A model generated the notes under the pieces. The model saw only the letters and a list, made by a program, of their open reading frames with translations. It searched no databases and had not been told where the DNA came from. From Vanilla planifolia (lineage: Eukaryota; Streptophyta; Magnoliopsida; Asparagales; Orchidaceae): 64,000 nucleotides of DNA. The translations under genes were made by a program, and so were the position numbers. Where the stretch lies: positions 332,898-396,897 of the forward strand of contig JAIUJO010000142.1 in NCBI GenBank assembly GCA_023846275.1, read 5' to 3'. Each line of letters begins with the position of its first letter. Position 1 is the first letter of the stretch. Shown here one piece after another: positions 1 to 9,635 of this stretch.

Positions 1-222
1 CTCATATATGCATGCATCTATGTGTGTGTGTGTGTGTGTTCATGCATGCATATGTGCATGGGTGTATATTTGCATGAGTGAGCTTATGCATATGCATAAT
101 TCTTTGTGTGTGTTTATGCATGTGTGTGTATGCATGTGTGTTGTGCATGTGTATATGTGTACATGTGTGCATGTTTGCATGCACGTGCAAGCATGTGTGC
201 ATGTGTTTGCATGTACTAGGTT

Positions 223-253
<31 letters not shown>

Positions 254-522
254 GTGTAGGGGTGTATGTATACGTTTGTGCGAGCATATTTATATGCAGC
301 AACATACATGTGTGTGTGTAGGTTAGCATGCACATGTATGTGTGCATGTTCATGTGTGTGAGTGTGTGTGGGTTTTTTTGTGTGCATGTGTGTGGGAATG
401 TGAGCATGCACATGTGTGTGTGAGTGTGTATTCATGTTTGTACATATATGAGTGCATATGTGTGTGTGTGAGTGATTGCTTATTTGTAACTTTGTGTGAA
501 TGTATGTGTGTGCATGTGTGTG
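1..522. repeat. Degenerate (TG)n/TGCATG array, G/T-rich on + strand
   Basis: Almost every step alternates purine and pyrimidine, built from TG, TA and TGCATG blocks, with G and T dominating the plus strand. The array runs off the left edge of the window. It ends directly at the TGAT terminus of a retrotransposon LTR, which fits insertion of that element into the array. Open frames across it on both strands are composition artefacts. Confidence 0.95.
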
Positions 523-1080
523 TGATATTAGAGCTCTAACATTAGTTGACAAACATACATCAATGGCATCACACTTGTTATATATGTTGGTCTGTGCAAA
601 ATTTGTTTGAAAATTGCTTAAAAAATTCCTAAAATTGAGTTTTCATTTCTATTTTTTGTCACTTTTTGCCATCCACCACTATCTGTTGCCATCATTATTG
701 CTATTAATAGTCATTGTCATAGTTCTCATCGAATTTGTGCACCCAAGTGACCTGATTGACCCATGAATCTGCCTAATATACTCGTCCCATGTAGACCCAT
801 TACTTGTGACAACCATTCGATCTGCTCTGATTAGTGACAACCCATGTCGGCCCACTAGTCCTTGTCAACCTTTGTTGTTCTGCTCAACCCACACCTACCT
901 GAAAATTAGACTGATAGCTATGCTTATGCCGCTTGCCTACCGTTTTGCCTCCTCTCATTTCCTTGCTCATCATTACCACAGCCCAAAACACATGGCTAGA
1001 TTGAGAACTTCTTAATGTCAATTAATTTTGTAGTTTTTTTTTTCATTTTTTAAAAATTATTGATGTACTTTTGAGGTTCT

Positions 1081-1088
1081 TATAAATA
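1081..1088 (+). promoter_or_regulatory. TATA box of the LTR promoter
   Basis: TATAAATA lies a little under halfway into the 5' LTR, a usual place for the U3 promoter of a plant LTR retrotransposon. Transcription would begin roughly 25-35 bp downstream. The call depends on position as much as on the motif, since the surroundings are AT-rich. Confidence 0.5.
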
Positions 1089-1203
1089 AGAATGTTCCCC
1101 ATGTTGAAAAACAATAATCTTGAATTAAAAATTTCTTTTGTTTCTATGATTTGATCTTTCTAAACAAATAATGTGTACCTAACTCTAGTTTGAGAGATAT
1201 CAA

Positions 1204-1325
1204 GTTCTCTTGTGAGAGTCAAGGATCGAAGGTGAGAGACCTTCCATAAAGAGAGTTGGTAACCAAACCATTTTGAGAAACAAAGATTGAAGTTAGAGAC
1301 CTTCCATCGAGAGAATCGATAAGAA
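1204..1325 (+). repeat. 60-bp imperfect tandem duplication inside the LTR
   Basis: AGAGACCTTCCAT occurs at 1235 and again at 1295, with similar flanks (GATCGAAGG versus GATTGAAGT before it, GAGAGTTGGTAA versus GAGAATCGATAA after it). This gives two copies with a 60-bp period in the presumed transcribed part of the LTR. Confidence 0.75.
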
Positions 1326-1931
1326 AACAAATTCCTCATTTCATTAATGCTCATAAGTCTTCACCGAAGTTTTCACTCTCATAATCTAATCACCAAATGC
1401 TACCCACTTCAATAAAGCTCCAGATCTTTGCCTATTATCTTATTACTCTACTAAGCCAAGCTTCACCACCAACCCAAACCACCACCTTGCCACACTTTTT
1501 TTATCTTTGGTGCTCGACATGCAACACCAATGCAATTGCAAGACATCATTGACAAAATAGACTAGTCTTCTAGCATCTTTTATTTTCTATGTAATAATTT
1601 AAAGTTAATATTGTTCTTTCTTCTATTAAAATACTTCACATAGAGTTTATCTTAAGTTTTTTTATTTTATGTGCGAAATTAGATATGAGAAGAACTATTT
1701 CACAAGACTCTATTATTAATATTAAATGTATTACCACTTACTCCACTTAAAAATCAATACAATAATTATGGATACCAATCTTTGAGGAATTCTAAAATAT
1801 CATACATATCACCAAACCCTAATTAATATATAGTATTGTTTTATATTCTCTAATAATTTATTAAGCATCTTTAGTATTGTAGGCTCTAAATTAGACTCTA
1901 GTAGAAGTTTAAATCTGTCTTGCATCAACTT

Positions 1932-1943
1932 TGGTATTAGAGA
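1932..1943 (+). other. Primer-binding site, initiator tRNA-Met type
   Basis: TGGTATTAGAGA matches the plant retrotransposon primer-binding site TGGTATCAGAGC at 10 of 12 positions. That site pairs with the 3' end of initiator tRNA-Met and primes minus-strand DNA synthesis. It begins four bases after the CATCA end of the LTR. Confidence 0.8.
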
Positions 1944-2480
1944 ATAGTTTTTTTAATAAAATATTTTTTCTTTAGTTTTTTGCTTACTATATCCATTAAA
2001 GAATTCTTAACTAGTTTTGGAAAAACTTTGTCATCGGAGATGGTATAAAAATAGTGACACAACACCCCACCATCTTTCCAAGGAACCATCCAGTTTGGTC
2101 TAAGAGATGGTCCATCTTAAGCGAGACTTTTATTAGTCCATTTTCTTAAAAGCATTCCCTATCTCAACTTTGGTGGTCTATAATTGGGTCACTTTGCTTT
2201 CACAATTTTTAAAAAAATATAATGAAAAAAGGAAGATATCTCACAATATTATTATATATTAAAAAATATATTTGATACTTTTTTTCCTTAATATTTCTCT
2301 ATGTTGTAAACCTTTGTATGATAATAAAGATAGATAAACCTTATCAAATGGCAAATCATAATGAAGAATACATCCAAAACACATGATAAAACTTAAACTG
2401 AGAATCGATGTTAGAAATATCTTGATAGAACACCCAACTCACCTAGATAATTGAACAAATTCTCCTAAACAAATAGTATG
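1944..2480 (+). other. Leader between primer-binding site and gag; no gene seen
   Basis: AT-rich sequence with no open frame or conserved motif. By position it is the untranslated leader of the retrotransposon. Confidence 0.5.
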
Positions 2481-3600
2481 AACCAAATCTTAAAAGTGAA
2501 AGGGATAATAAGAGAAGAAATGTCATGTCTAATGATTTAGAGAAAGAAAACTCTAAGAGATATAAGAACTATAAAAGACTTTATGATCTTTCTAATGAAT
2601 TCGATTAAGATATCCAATATAGAAATCATGATCATAAAAGAAGAAATGAACCTTCTGATAAGTCAGACCAAAATAATGACTTAGATATGTCTAGTGAGTA
2701 AAAAAGACCTAAAAGATATTAAGATAGAGAGCATATCCCTAATATGAAGTTTGAAGCCTCAATTTTTTATGATAGTTTTATTGCTAAGGATCAAATATAT
2801 TAACAAACTAATATGGATTATTACTTCAAATTGTACCAAATTAATGAGCAAAGAAGATATCAATTTATTAAGACTAAACACATTGGTATTAATCATAAGT
2901 TAAAAGCTTAAAGTGATAATATGCTAACAATGATAGAGAGGTACCCTAAACTTGGAGAAACCTTAAGGTTAATTTGTATAATAAGTTTGTTCTAATAAAC
3001 TATAATGCCAAAATATTAAATAATTGACAAAGGTTTTCCCAAGGTGGTAGATTCATTGAGAAGTATATTAACAAGTGTGACGGTTATAAACATAGGTGCA
3101 ATATAGAAAAACCTGAGCATGTAGTACCACTTTTAAGGATATGTCTAAAGGAATACAGATAGGTTAAGCTTAACTTAAGAAATATCATTATCTTAGAGAA
3201 AGCTTATTATATAGCTAGAAATATGAAAAAAAGAATTATTATTTTAAGAGAAATGACTAGCCAATCCCTCTAAAGGCTCACATCACCATTTCTTATCCTA
3301 TTCATACTCGTACTTTGTGTACCCCCTCCACCATAATGTCTAAACCTTCCAAACTGGCATTGGCACCAACTTCTTCACACCCTTCCTTAAGCTAACCAAC
3401 CCATTCTAGAATTACTTATTTTACATGCTATAAAAAGAGGTATGTAGCTACTAACTGCCCAAAGATGTCTATGACTATGAACCAAGATAAAGATAATAAA
3501 TAATAGTCAAAGAAAGAAGAAAACATGATATCTAACGAGGAAGCTAAGAAAAAATTAGAAAATATGAAAAATTTTGTGATTTTTTTTAGTAGTTAGGTCC
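2481..3600 (+). pseudogene. gag remnant of Ty3/gypsy element (capsid and zinc knuckle)
   Basis: Gag forms the virus-like particle of the element. No frame stays open, but conceptual translation past the stops gives recognisable pieces. A charged N-terminal linker comes first. At about 2743-2950 there is a capsid stretch that reads MKFEASIFYDSF and later MDYYFKLYQINEQRR. This resembles the plant gypsy Gag core, where a phenylalanine-rich motif is followed by an F-x-x-x-x-V-x-E-x-R type helix. A second piece at about 2985-3240 reads QRFSQGGRFIEKYINK and later LNLRNIIILEKAYYIARNM, like the end of the retrotransposon gag domain. At 3426-3458 a decayed zinc knuckle keeps its first and last Cys, but the second Cys and the His are lost and about three codons are missing. 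Several in-frame stops and at least one frame change show it is dead. Assignment to Gag is firm; the clade is not. Confidence 0.78.
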
Positions 3601-3684
3601 CTTATAGCCCCACAACCACAATGACTGGGAGTGCTTTAACATCTTTAGCATCAACATAAAAATTAAAGAAGAACAATGTAGGAT
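3601..3684 (+). other. Deletion scar between gag and integrase
   Basis: A normal element carries over 2 kb here for protease, reverse transcriptase and RNase H. Only about 85 bp of unassignable AT-rich sequence remain, so the catalytic middle of pol has been lost. Confidence 0.6.
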
Positions 3685-4115
3685 GACTTAGTATTCAATA
3701 AAGAAGTAAAATTTATTATTTAATTTTGGAGGATTGTCTAGCATTTACTAAGGATCAATCTAAAAATTTTCTTTAGTCTATAACCTACACAAAGATAGAT
3801 AAATGGAAGTAATAAATTATAATCTAGGAAATCTTCATCAAAGCTTGATAGGAGGACAACCTAAGCTGTGGGATCAACTTCTATAATGAGTCAAATTTAC
3901 ATACAATAATTTTGTGAATCATAGTATTTTTCTAATTCCTTTCACAATGCATTAGAATAATAAGCCAAGGTCATCTATTGATCATTTTTTTTACTAGTGG
4001 ATTTTCAAACTTTGATCTCTACTTTTTTTTATATCTCTTATAAAACAATATCTAAAAAATTAATTTAAGTAACAAAAGATATAAAAAACTAGTATATGCT
4101 CTAAACATAGTTAGA
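3685..4115 (+). pseudogene. Integrase catalytic-core remnant (3' half)
   Basis: Integrase inserts the cDNA copy into host DNA. Translation from 3685 gives DLVFNKEVKF, matching the usual V-S-D-R-D-x-x-F block. The expected catalytic Asp is replaced. An FWR segment follows and then, from 3803, MEVINYNLGNLHQSLIGGQP and KLWDQLL. These correspond to the conserved T-E-V-V-N-R-x-L-G-N-L-L-R and Q-W-D sequence at the end of the plant gypsy integrase core, so the Glu of the DDE triad is still present (codon 3806-3808). A further in-frame piece, VKFTYNNFVNHS, matches the A-E-F-A-Y-N-x-S-x-N block. The first catalytic Asp and the N-terminal HHCC zinc finger are absent because of the upstream deletion. 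In-frame stops occur at several points, so no active protein is possible. Confidence 0.82.
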
Positions 4116-4616
4116 GAATTTCATGAAAGAGACTATTATAATTAAAGTTAGGTCAAAATAAGTCCCTCCTAGAGCTTACAAGAAATTACAAGCATGTGAA
4201 ACTAGACTTTTTAAGATTATTCAAAAACTTGAAACTAATGTATATGTGTTGGATTTGCTAGAAGAGCATGAGATTAATGCAACCTTTATCATTAAGGATT
4301 TAGTCTCATATAGAGCACCACATCAAATACCTAGTGAACTATTTGAGCTTAATTCTTTCATGTTAACTAAACCCTTTCCTACCATTACATTAATCATGAG
4401 AGCATGCAAGAACAATATAGAGGAAAGTTTAGATCATGATAGAATTCTTACCAAAGATTACAAACTAAGAGAACTTTTAGTGTGGCAGAAGGGCAAGCCT
4501 TCAACTAAGAACTCTTGGCTTACATATGATATACCTTATGTCATAATCTTTCACAGCTGTTAAAGTACTATGATACCCAACACCTCTGTACCACCAGGCC
4601 AAACTCTCTCCCTCCT
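4116..4616 (+). pseudogene. Integrase C-terminal domain plus chromodomain remnant
   Basis: The frame from 4120 reads KVRSK, then a stop, then PPRAYKKLQACETRLFKIIQ. This matches the GPF/Y module at the C-terminus of gypsy integrases, with Leu-Phe in place of Pro-Phe. It continues as YVLDLLEEHEINATFIIKDL, matching the usual Y-x-L-x-L-P-x-x-x-x-I-x-x-x-F-x-V-x-D-L. The stretch 4246-4563 is open for 105 codons. Its last ~45 residues (HDRILTKDYKLRELLVWQKG, then KPSTKNSWL) fit a chromodomain: the L-V-x-W-K-G strand and the x-x-x-T/S-W block are visible. In chromoviruses this domain is thought to guide integration to particular chromatin. A frameshift at the stop at 4561 hides the tail, which continues in another frame as KYYDTQHLCTTRPNSLPPEE up to the polypurine tract. 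The 105-codon frame is a fragment that stayed open by chance, not a small gene. Confidence 0.82.
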
Positions 4617-4624
4617 GAGGAGGA
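4617..4624 (+). other. Polypurine tract
   Basis: GAGGAGGA directly abuts the TGATG start of the 3' LTR. This is the position where plus-strand cDNA synthesis is primed in LTR retrotransposons. The tract is short, but its placement is exact. Confidence 0.65.
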
Positions 4625-4715
4625 TGATGTAGGAGCATTTAACATTAGCTCACAAGCACACATCCACTAGCATTGCACTAGTTTGAAAAGTCTATTGGTG
4701 AATTTTGGCTCAAAC
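4625..4715 (+). repeat. 3' LTR, first ~90 bp only, truncated by C/A array
   Basis: It starts TGATGTAGGAGC and aligns with the 5' LTR start at 523; both share TAACATTAG and the following blocks, with clear divergence. Homology fades near 4700-4715, where the CA-rich array begins. About 1.3 kb of LTR, and any target-site duplication, are missing. Confidence 0.72.
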
Positions 4716-6702
4716 TGATAAACACTTACACAAACACACATAAACACATATACACATACACACACATATGGCACACATGTAGACACACACACATGTACAC
4801 ATGCAAATTCATAGTCACATGCACAAATGCACACATACATGCACACAAGCACACATACATGCACCCACACACATGCACACACATGTACACACACATAAAA
4901 GCACACACATACACATGACAAACCAATGCAAGTACACACTCACACACACATGCACCCCCACACACATGCCCCATGCAAGCATAGCCATACACATGCTTGC
5001 AAATGCCAACATGTGCAAATGTAGATACTTACATGCATACATGCACATACACAGATATACACACACAAAACATACACCTACACACACATACGCAAGTATG
5101 CACACACACACATGCACATGAATGCATGCATACAAGCACAATGAATGCACCAACATAAACATATAAGCACATAGGCACATATGCACACACATACATAAGA
5201 ATGCGCCCACATACATACCAAGACACATACACCTTAACAGACACACAACTACACACATGTGCACGCATGCAAGCATGCACATGAGCACATGCACACACAA
5301 ACACACACACTTACACTCACAAACTAAAATACACTCATAGACTTGTATAAATACAAGCACACGCACATAAAAATGCATGCACAAATACACACATACACAT
5401 TCACATGTATGTTTTCACACATATATGCAAACACGCATAGACACATGTAGATACACACACATGGATAAACACACATGATCATGCACACACATGCACACAT
5501 AAACATACAGACACAAGTACACATGCACTTACACATACGTGCACACGTATAAACTCAAACACACATGCACAAGAAGCATACATGCCTACACACTTGAACA
5601 CACATGAACAAGCACACACTCATACACACATGGAAGAACACACATACACATATATGAATGCACACATAGGCACACACATACACACACCCCCTCCCCACAT
5701 TCACACATATACAAACATACATATGCATGCATAAAAACACACACATGAACAAGTACACAAGCACACACTTATGTATGCTCACATACACATATATGTAGAC
5801 AGAAAAACATGGGTATACTCAAGCAAAAGCATACCCACCCACACACATACAACTAGATACATGCACAAACAAAAACACATATGCTCCCAAGAACACACAG
5901 ACACATAAACATGTGTGCATACAAACAAGCAAACATACACACATTGATGTGTTTAATCATTCATAGTAACACACACACATGCACAGTAACACACATAAGC
6001 ACACACACACATGCACAAGCACACACATGCATGTATACAACTACACTTATACATGTAATCATATAAACACATGCACACACACACACACACGTGTATGCAC
6101 ATACAAGCATGCACAACACACATGTACAAATACTTGTTTGCTCACATACAAACATGCACTTATGCATACAAACACATGCATACACACTAATACATGCATG
6201 TACGTAGACATGCACGCACACACCCACATGCACATTAACAAGCTTGCTCACATGCATACAAATAAGTACACAAATGCATACACACATGCACGTAAGCATA
6301 GACACATGCACATACACATGCCTATAGGCATAGACACATACACACACACACACACACCCAGACATATACATACACATACACACATGCACATACACATGTG
6401 CACAAAAAAATACACACATATTCACACACACACATGCCACATGTATACCAAGACATGCATATAGACATGCGCAAAAACACATGCAAATACAAACATGCAC
6501 ACACAGACACGCACAAAGACACTAACATGCAAGCGCAACCACACACACACACTTATGCTTGTGTATGCACACATGCACACATGCATGCACACATATATAA
6601 ACAACCCACACTTACATGCACCAAAGAACACGAACACACAAGAACACGTAAACACCTAGCTATACACAATTGAACACATACACATGTATGCACATGCACA
6701 CA

Positions 6703-6723
6703 CCCTCCCCCTCCCCCTCCCCC
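6703..6723 (-). repeat. (CCCCCT)n tract; G-quadruplex motif on minus strand
   Basis: One run of three C and three runs of five C are separated by single T. On the minus strand this is four G-tracts with single-base loops, which meets the standard intramolecular G-quadruplex pattern. Confidence 0.85.
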
Positions 6724-7186
6724 TCACACACACACATACACATAAATGGATAATGACACATACACATGCATGTTGTCCTATACACACATATATGCATGCA
6801 CACACTTACACATCCACATGTACACATACACAAACACAAACACATGTGCATATATGCTCATGCACACACACATGGACCCCCATACATGTAGACACACAAG
6901 TGGGAACACACACACAAACAAGAATGTACACATACATAAACACACAAAAACACATGTACGCACATATACAGATATGCATGCACATATACACATACACATG
7001 CATGTGTATGAAAAGAAACATGCATAAATGCATGCATGCAGACAAGTATACACATAGACTCACACACACAAATATAGACAAACATGAATTCCACACACAC
7101 ACACACAAACAGTCACATGCACATATGCATGTGCATCCACTTAGGTTTACACAACAAGTGCACACATAGGTTCACATATATGCACA

Positions 7187-8325
7187 CACATATGCATACA
7201 CATACACAAAATATCACATTTGCCTACACACACATGCATACTCAGACACATACTCACCCACATAATAGACATATAGATGCATAAACATTCACACAAGCAA
7301 TCACATACACAAAGATTCATGCACATATAAACATACACACATACACACATGCATACACACACATGCACACACACGCTTGGACACACATATGCAAAAACAT
7401 GTTTGTATGTATAAAAAAAATACACACATGCATGAACACACACACACATACACACACACAAATAGGCATGCAACACATGCACATACACATGCACACAAAC
7501 AAACATTATCACATACATGTACATGTAGACATGCACACACATATGCACCCACACACACATGTCCTTGCATTCACACACACACACATGCACATGCAAGCAC
7601 TCAAGCACACACACGAACACCCACACACCCATACAGAAGCACCCACACACACCCATACAGAAGCACCCACACACACATGTACATGTGTACATGTGCACAT
7701 ATGCACAATTATGCATTCACAGACTCACACACATACCCCCAAACACATAATCACACACACATGCATACACATACACAAAATATCACATTTGCCTACACAC
7801 ACATGCATACTCAGACACATACTCACCCACATAATAGACATATAGATGCATAAACATTCACACAAGCAATCACATACACAAAGATTCATGCACATATAAA
7901 CATACACACATACACACATGCATACACACACATGCACACACACGCTTGGACACACATATGCAAAAACATGTTTGTATGTATAAAAAAAATACACACATGC
8001 ATGAACACACACACACAAATAGGCATGCAACACATGCACATACACATGCACACAAACAAACATTATCACATACATGTACATGTAGACATGCACAAACATA
8101 TGCACCCACACACACATGTCCTTGCATTCACACACACACACATGCACATGCAAGCACTCAAGCACACACACACAAACAAAAGCACACACACGAACACCCA
8201 CACACTCACACACACCCATACAGAAGCACCCACACACACATGTACATGTGTGCATGTGCACATAGGCATAATTATGCATTCACAGACTCACACACATACC
8301 CCCAAAAACATAATCACACACACAC
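7187..8325. repeat. Near-identical tandem duplication, ~569-bp offset
   Basis: The block starting near 7187 recurs from about 7757. For example AATATCACATTTGCC begins at 7210 and again at 7779. Long stretches are identical, including non-CA words such as CCCACATAATAGACATATAG. Differences are mostly gain or loss of CA units plus a 24-bp unit at 7626-7673 that is doubled only in the first copy. This is the most recent duplication visible in the window. Confidence 0.92.
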
Positions 8326-9620
8326 ATGTGCATATGTGTATGAGACATGCTCACACATACAAACACACCAATCCACACAAAAATAGAAACTCACACACAT
8401 ACACATGCTTATGCATAAGAAAAATATTTGTAGACACATACACATGCGTGTACACATATGTACCCTCATACCTAATCAGACACATGCACATGTGTAGAGA
8501 CATATACATGCACATACATTCACAAACATGTACACACACTCATGCACACACACATGCAAAAACACAAGCACACGCATGCACACATGTGCAGAGCACACTC
8601 AAACAAAGACTAACATGCACACATGCATGGACATAACAAAATACACACTTGCACAAACACTCTCACACTTGCACTTACACATAGACCCAAACATGCACCT
8701 ACAAATGGACATATGCGTGCACCCATATGTGCACACAAATGTGCACAAGCATGTAAGCATGTAGAAACCTATACATACACACATATGTAGACACACACAC
8801 ACTCGCACTGCATGGACACACAACCACACACAAATTCACACACATATATGCACAATCCTATAAAACACATGATCACATGTGCACATATATGCTCATGCAC
8901 ACAAAGTCACACAAAACATAGACACACATGCACATAGATATACATCTACACTTTCACACATACACATAAAAAAAAATGCACACAAACACACTAACATGCA
9001 CCCACATGCACACTCATGCATCCACAAACACACACATACATATACACACGTTCACACAAATACACTCACAAACACATGCACACATGGATGCACACACACT
9101 TGTTGCACAAACATGAACTTGCATTTACACAAAACACATATGTGCTTGCACAAATAAGAACATGCATACAAAGAGGCACACATACATGTGCATAGACAAG
9201 TACACATACACTTACACAAACAGACCTACACATGCACAAGCACACACAAATGCATGCATAATACATGCACCTATACACAATTGCACTCAAACACAAAAAC
9301 ACTCACACATGCTCACTTGTACACACACATACACACATACATACATACTTGCATATAGACATGCACACATGTGTATGTTCATGCAGAGATGCATACCCAT
9401 ACAAATACATAAAACATGCCTATAAGTAGGCACAAACACATGCACAGATCCAGTTATACATACACACATATGCACAAATACACACACACACACATGCTAA
9501 CACACATGCATACAGACACATACACACACATGCACGCACATGCACAAAAATACCCATACACGCACTCACACACTTGTATATAGCCAAGCTCGTACACATA
9601 TCCATTCATACTATTGCCAA
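7975..9620. repeat. Block shared with right C/A arm (left copy)
   Basis: It aligns in direct orientation with 48389-50095. Shared landmarks are CTCATACCT (8465 and 48832), GTAGAAACCTATACATA (8761 and 49257), CTTGTTGCA (9099 and 49616) and ATAAAACATGC (near 9409 and 49904). Their order is the same in both copies. The similarity stops where the array switches strand at about 9.62 kb. Confidence 0.85.
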
Positions 9621-9635
9621 TGGTGCCCATGTATG
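9600..9635. other. Strand-switch point, C/A to G/T
   Basis: Within about 30 bp the plus strand changes from CA-rich to TG-rich. The joint (ATTGCCAATGGTGCC) contains TTGCCAATGG, which is close to its own reverse complement, and is not of array composition. Confidence 0.85.

Larger units (their letters stand above)
523..1927 (+). repeat. 5' LTR of the Ty3/gypsy relic
   Basis: The segment opens with TGAT (523-526) and closes with CATCA (1923-1927), four bases before the primer-binding site. The 3' LTR fragment opens with TGATG at 4625, so the element's terminal inverted repeat is probably TGATG/CATCA. The first ~90 bp here align by eye with 4625-4715: both share the core TAACATTAG followed by similar ACAA, ACATC and GCAT blocks. 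The length of about 1.4 kb is normal for a plant gypsy LTR. An open frame at 806-1015 inside it shows no recognisable domain. Confidence 0.78.
523..4715 (+). mobile_element. Decayed Ty3/gypsy LTR retrotransposon with chromodomain (internally deleted, 3'-truncated)
   Basis: Signals appear in the expected order: 5' LTR (523-1927), TATA box, primer-binding site (1932-1943), gag remnant (about 2481-3600), integrase remnant with C-terminal chromodomain (3685-4616), polypurine tract (4617-4624), and the start of a 3' LTR (4625-~4715). Gag before integrase with a chromodomain at the C-terminus is the arrangement of Ty3/gypsy chromoviruses. Only about 85 bp separate the end of gag from integrase, so protease, reverse transcriptase and RNase H are deleted. 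Every coding part carries stops and frameshifts, so the copy is dead. The left flank is a G/T array and the right flank a C/A array, so the element sits on a strand-orientation switch of the host satellite. The diverged LTR ends suggest an old insertion. The clade within the chromoviruses cannot be fixed without the reverse transcriptase. Confidence 0.88.
4716..9620. repeat. Degenerate (CA)n/TGCATG array, C/A-rich on + strand (left arm)
   Basis: This is the same sequence class as 1-522 in reverse-complement orientation: runs of CACACA, CATACA and TGCATGCA with alternating purine and pyrimidine. Internal structure includes the duplication at 7187-8325, the G-quadruplex-like tract at 6703-6723 and a block shared with the right arm. 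All open frames (His/Thr-rich on plus, Cys/Val-rich on minus) are composition artefacts. Confidence 0.95.

Noticed and set aside
806..1015. 69-codon open frame in the 5' LTR
   Set aside because: It is short, shows no recognisable motif and lies inside the LTR. Chance is the simplest explanation.
1160..1354. 64-codon minus-strand frame in the LTR
   Set aside because: It overlaps the 60-bp tandem duplication and has a repeated FSRWKVSNFN/LSLWKVSHLR pattern only because the DNA is duplicated there.
4246..4563. 105-codon open frame as an independent gene
   Set aside because: The start is internal to the retrotransposon integrase, the sequence is continuous with integrase motifs upstream, and the tail continues in another frame.
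7932..8636. 234-codon His/Thr-rich open frame in the C/A arm
   Set aside because: It is a translation of CAC/ACA repeat across a tandem duplication. A metal-binding His-rich protein is not supported.
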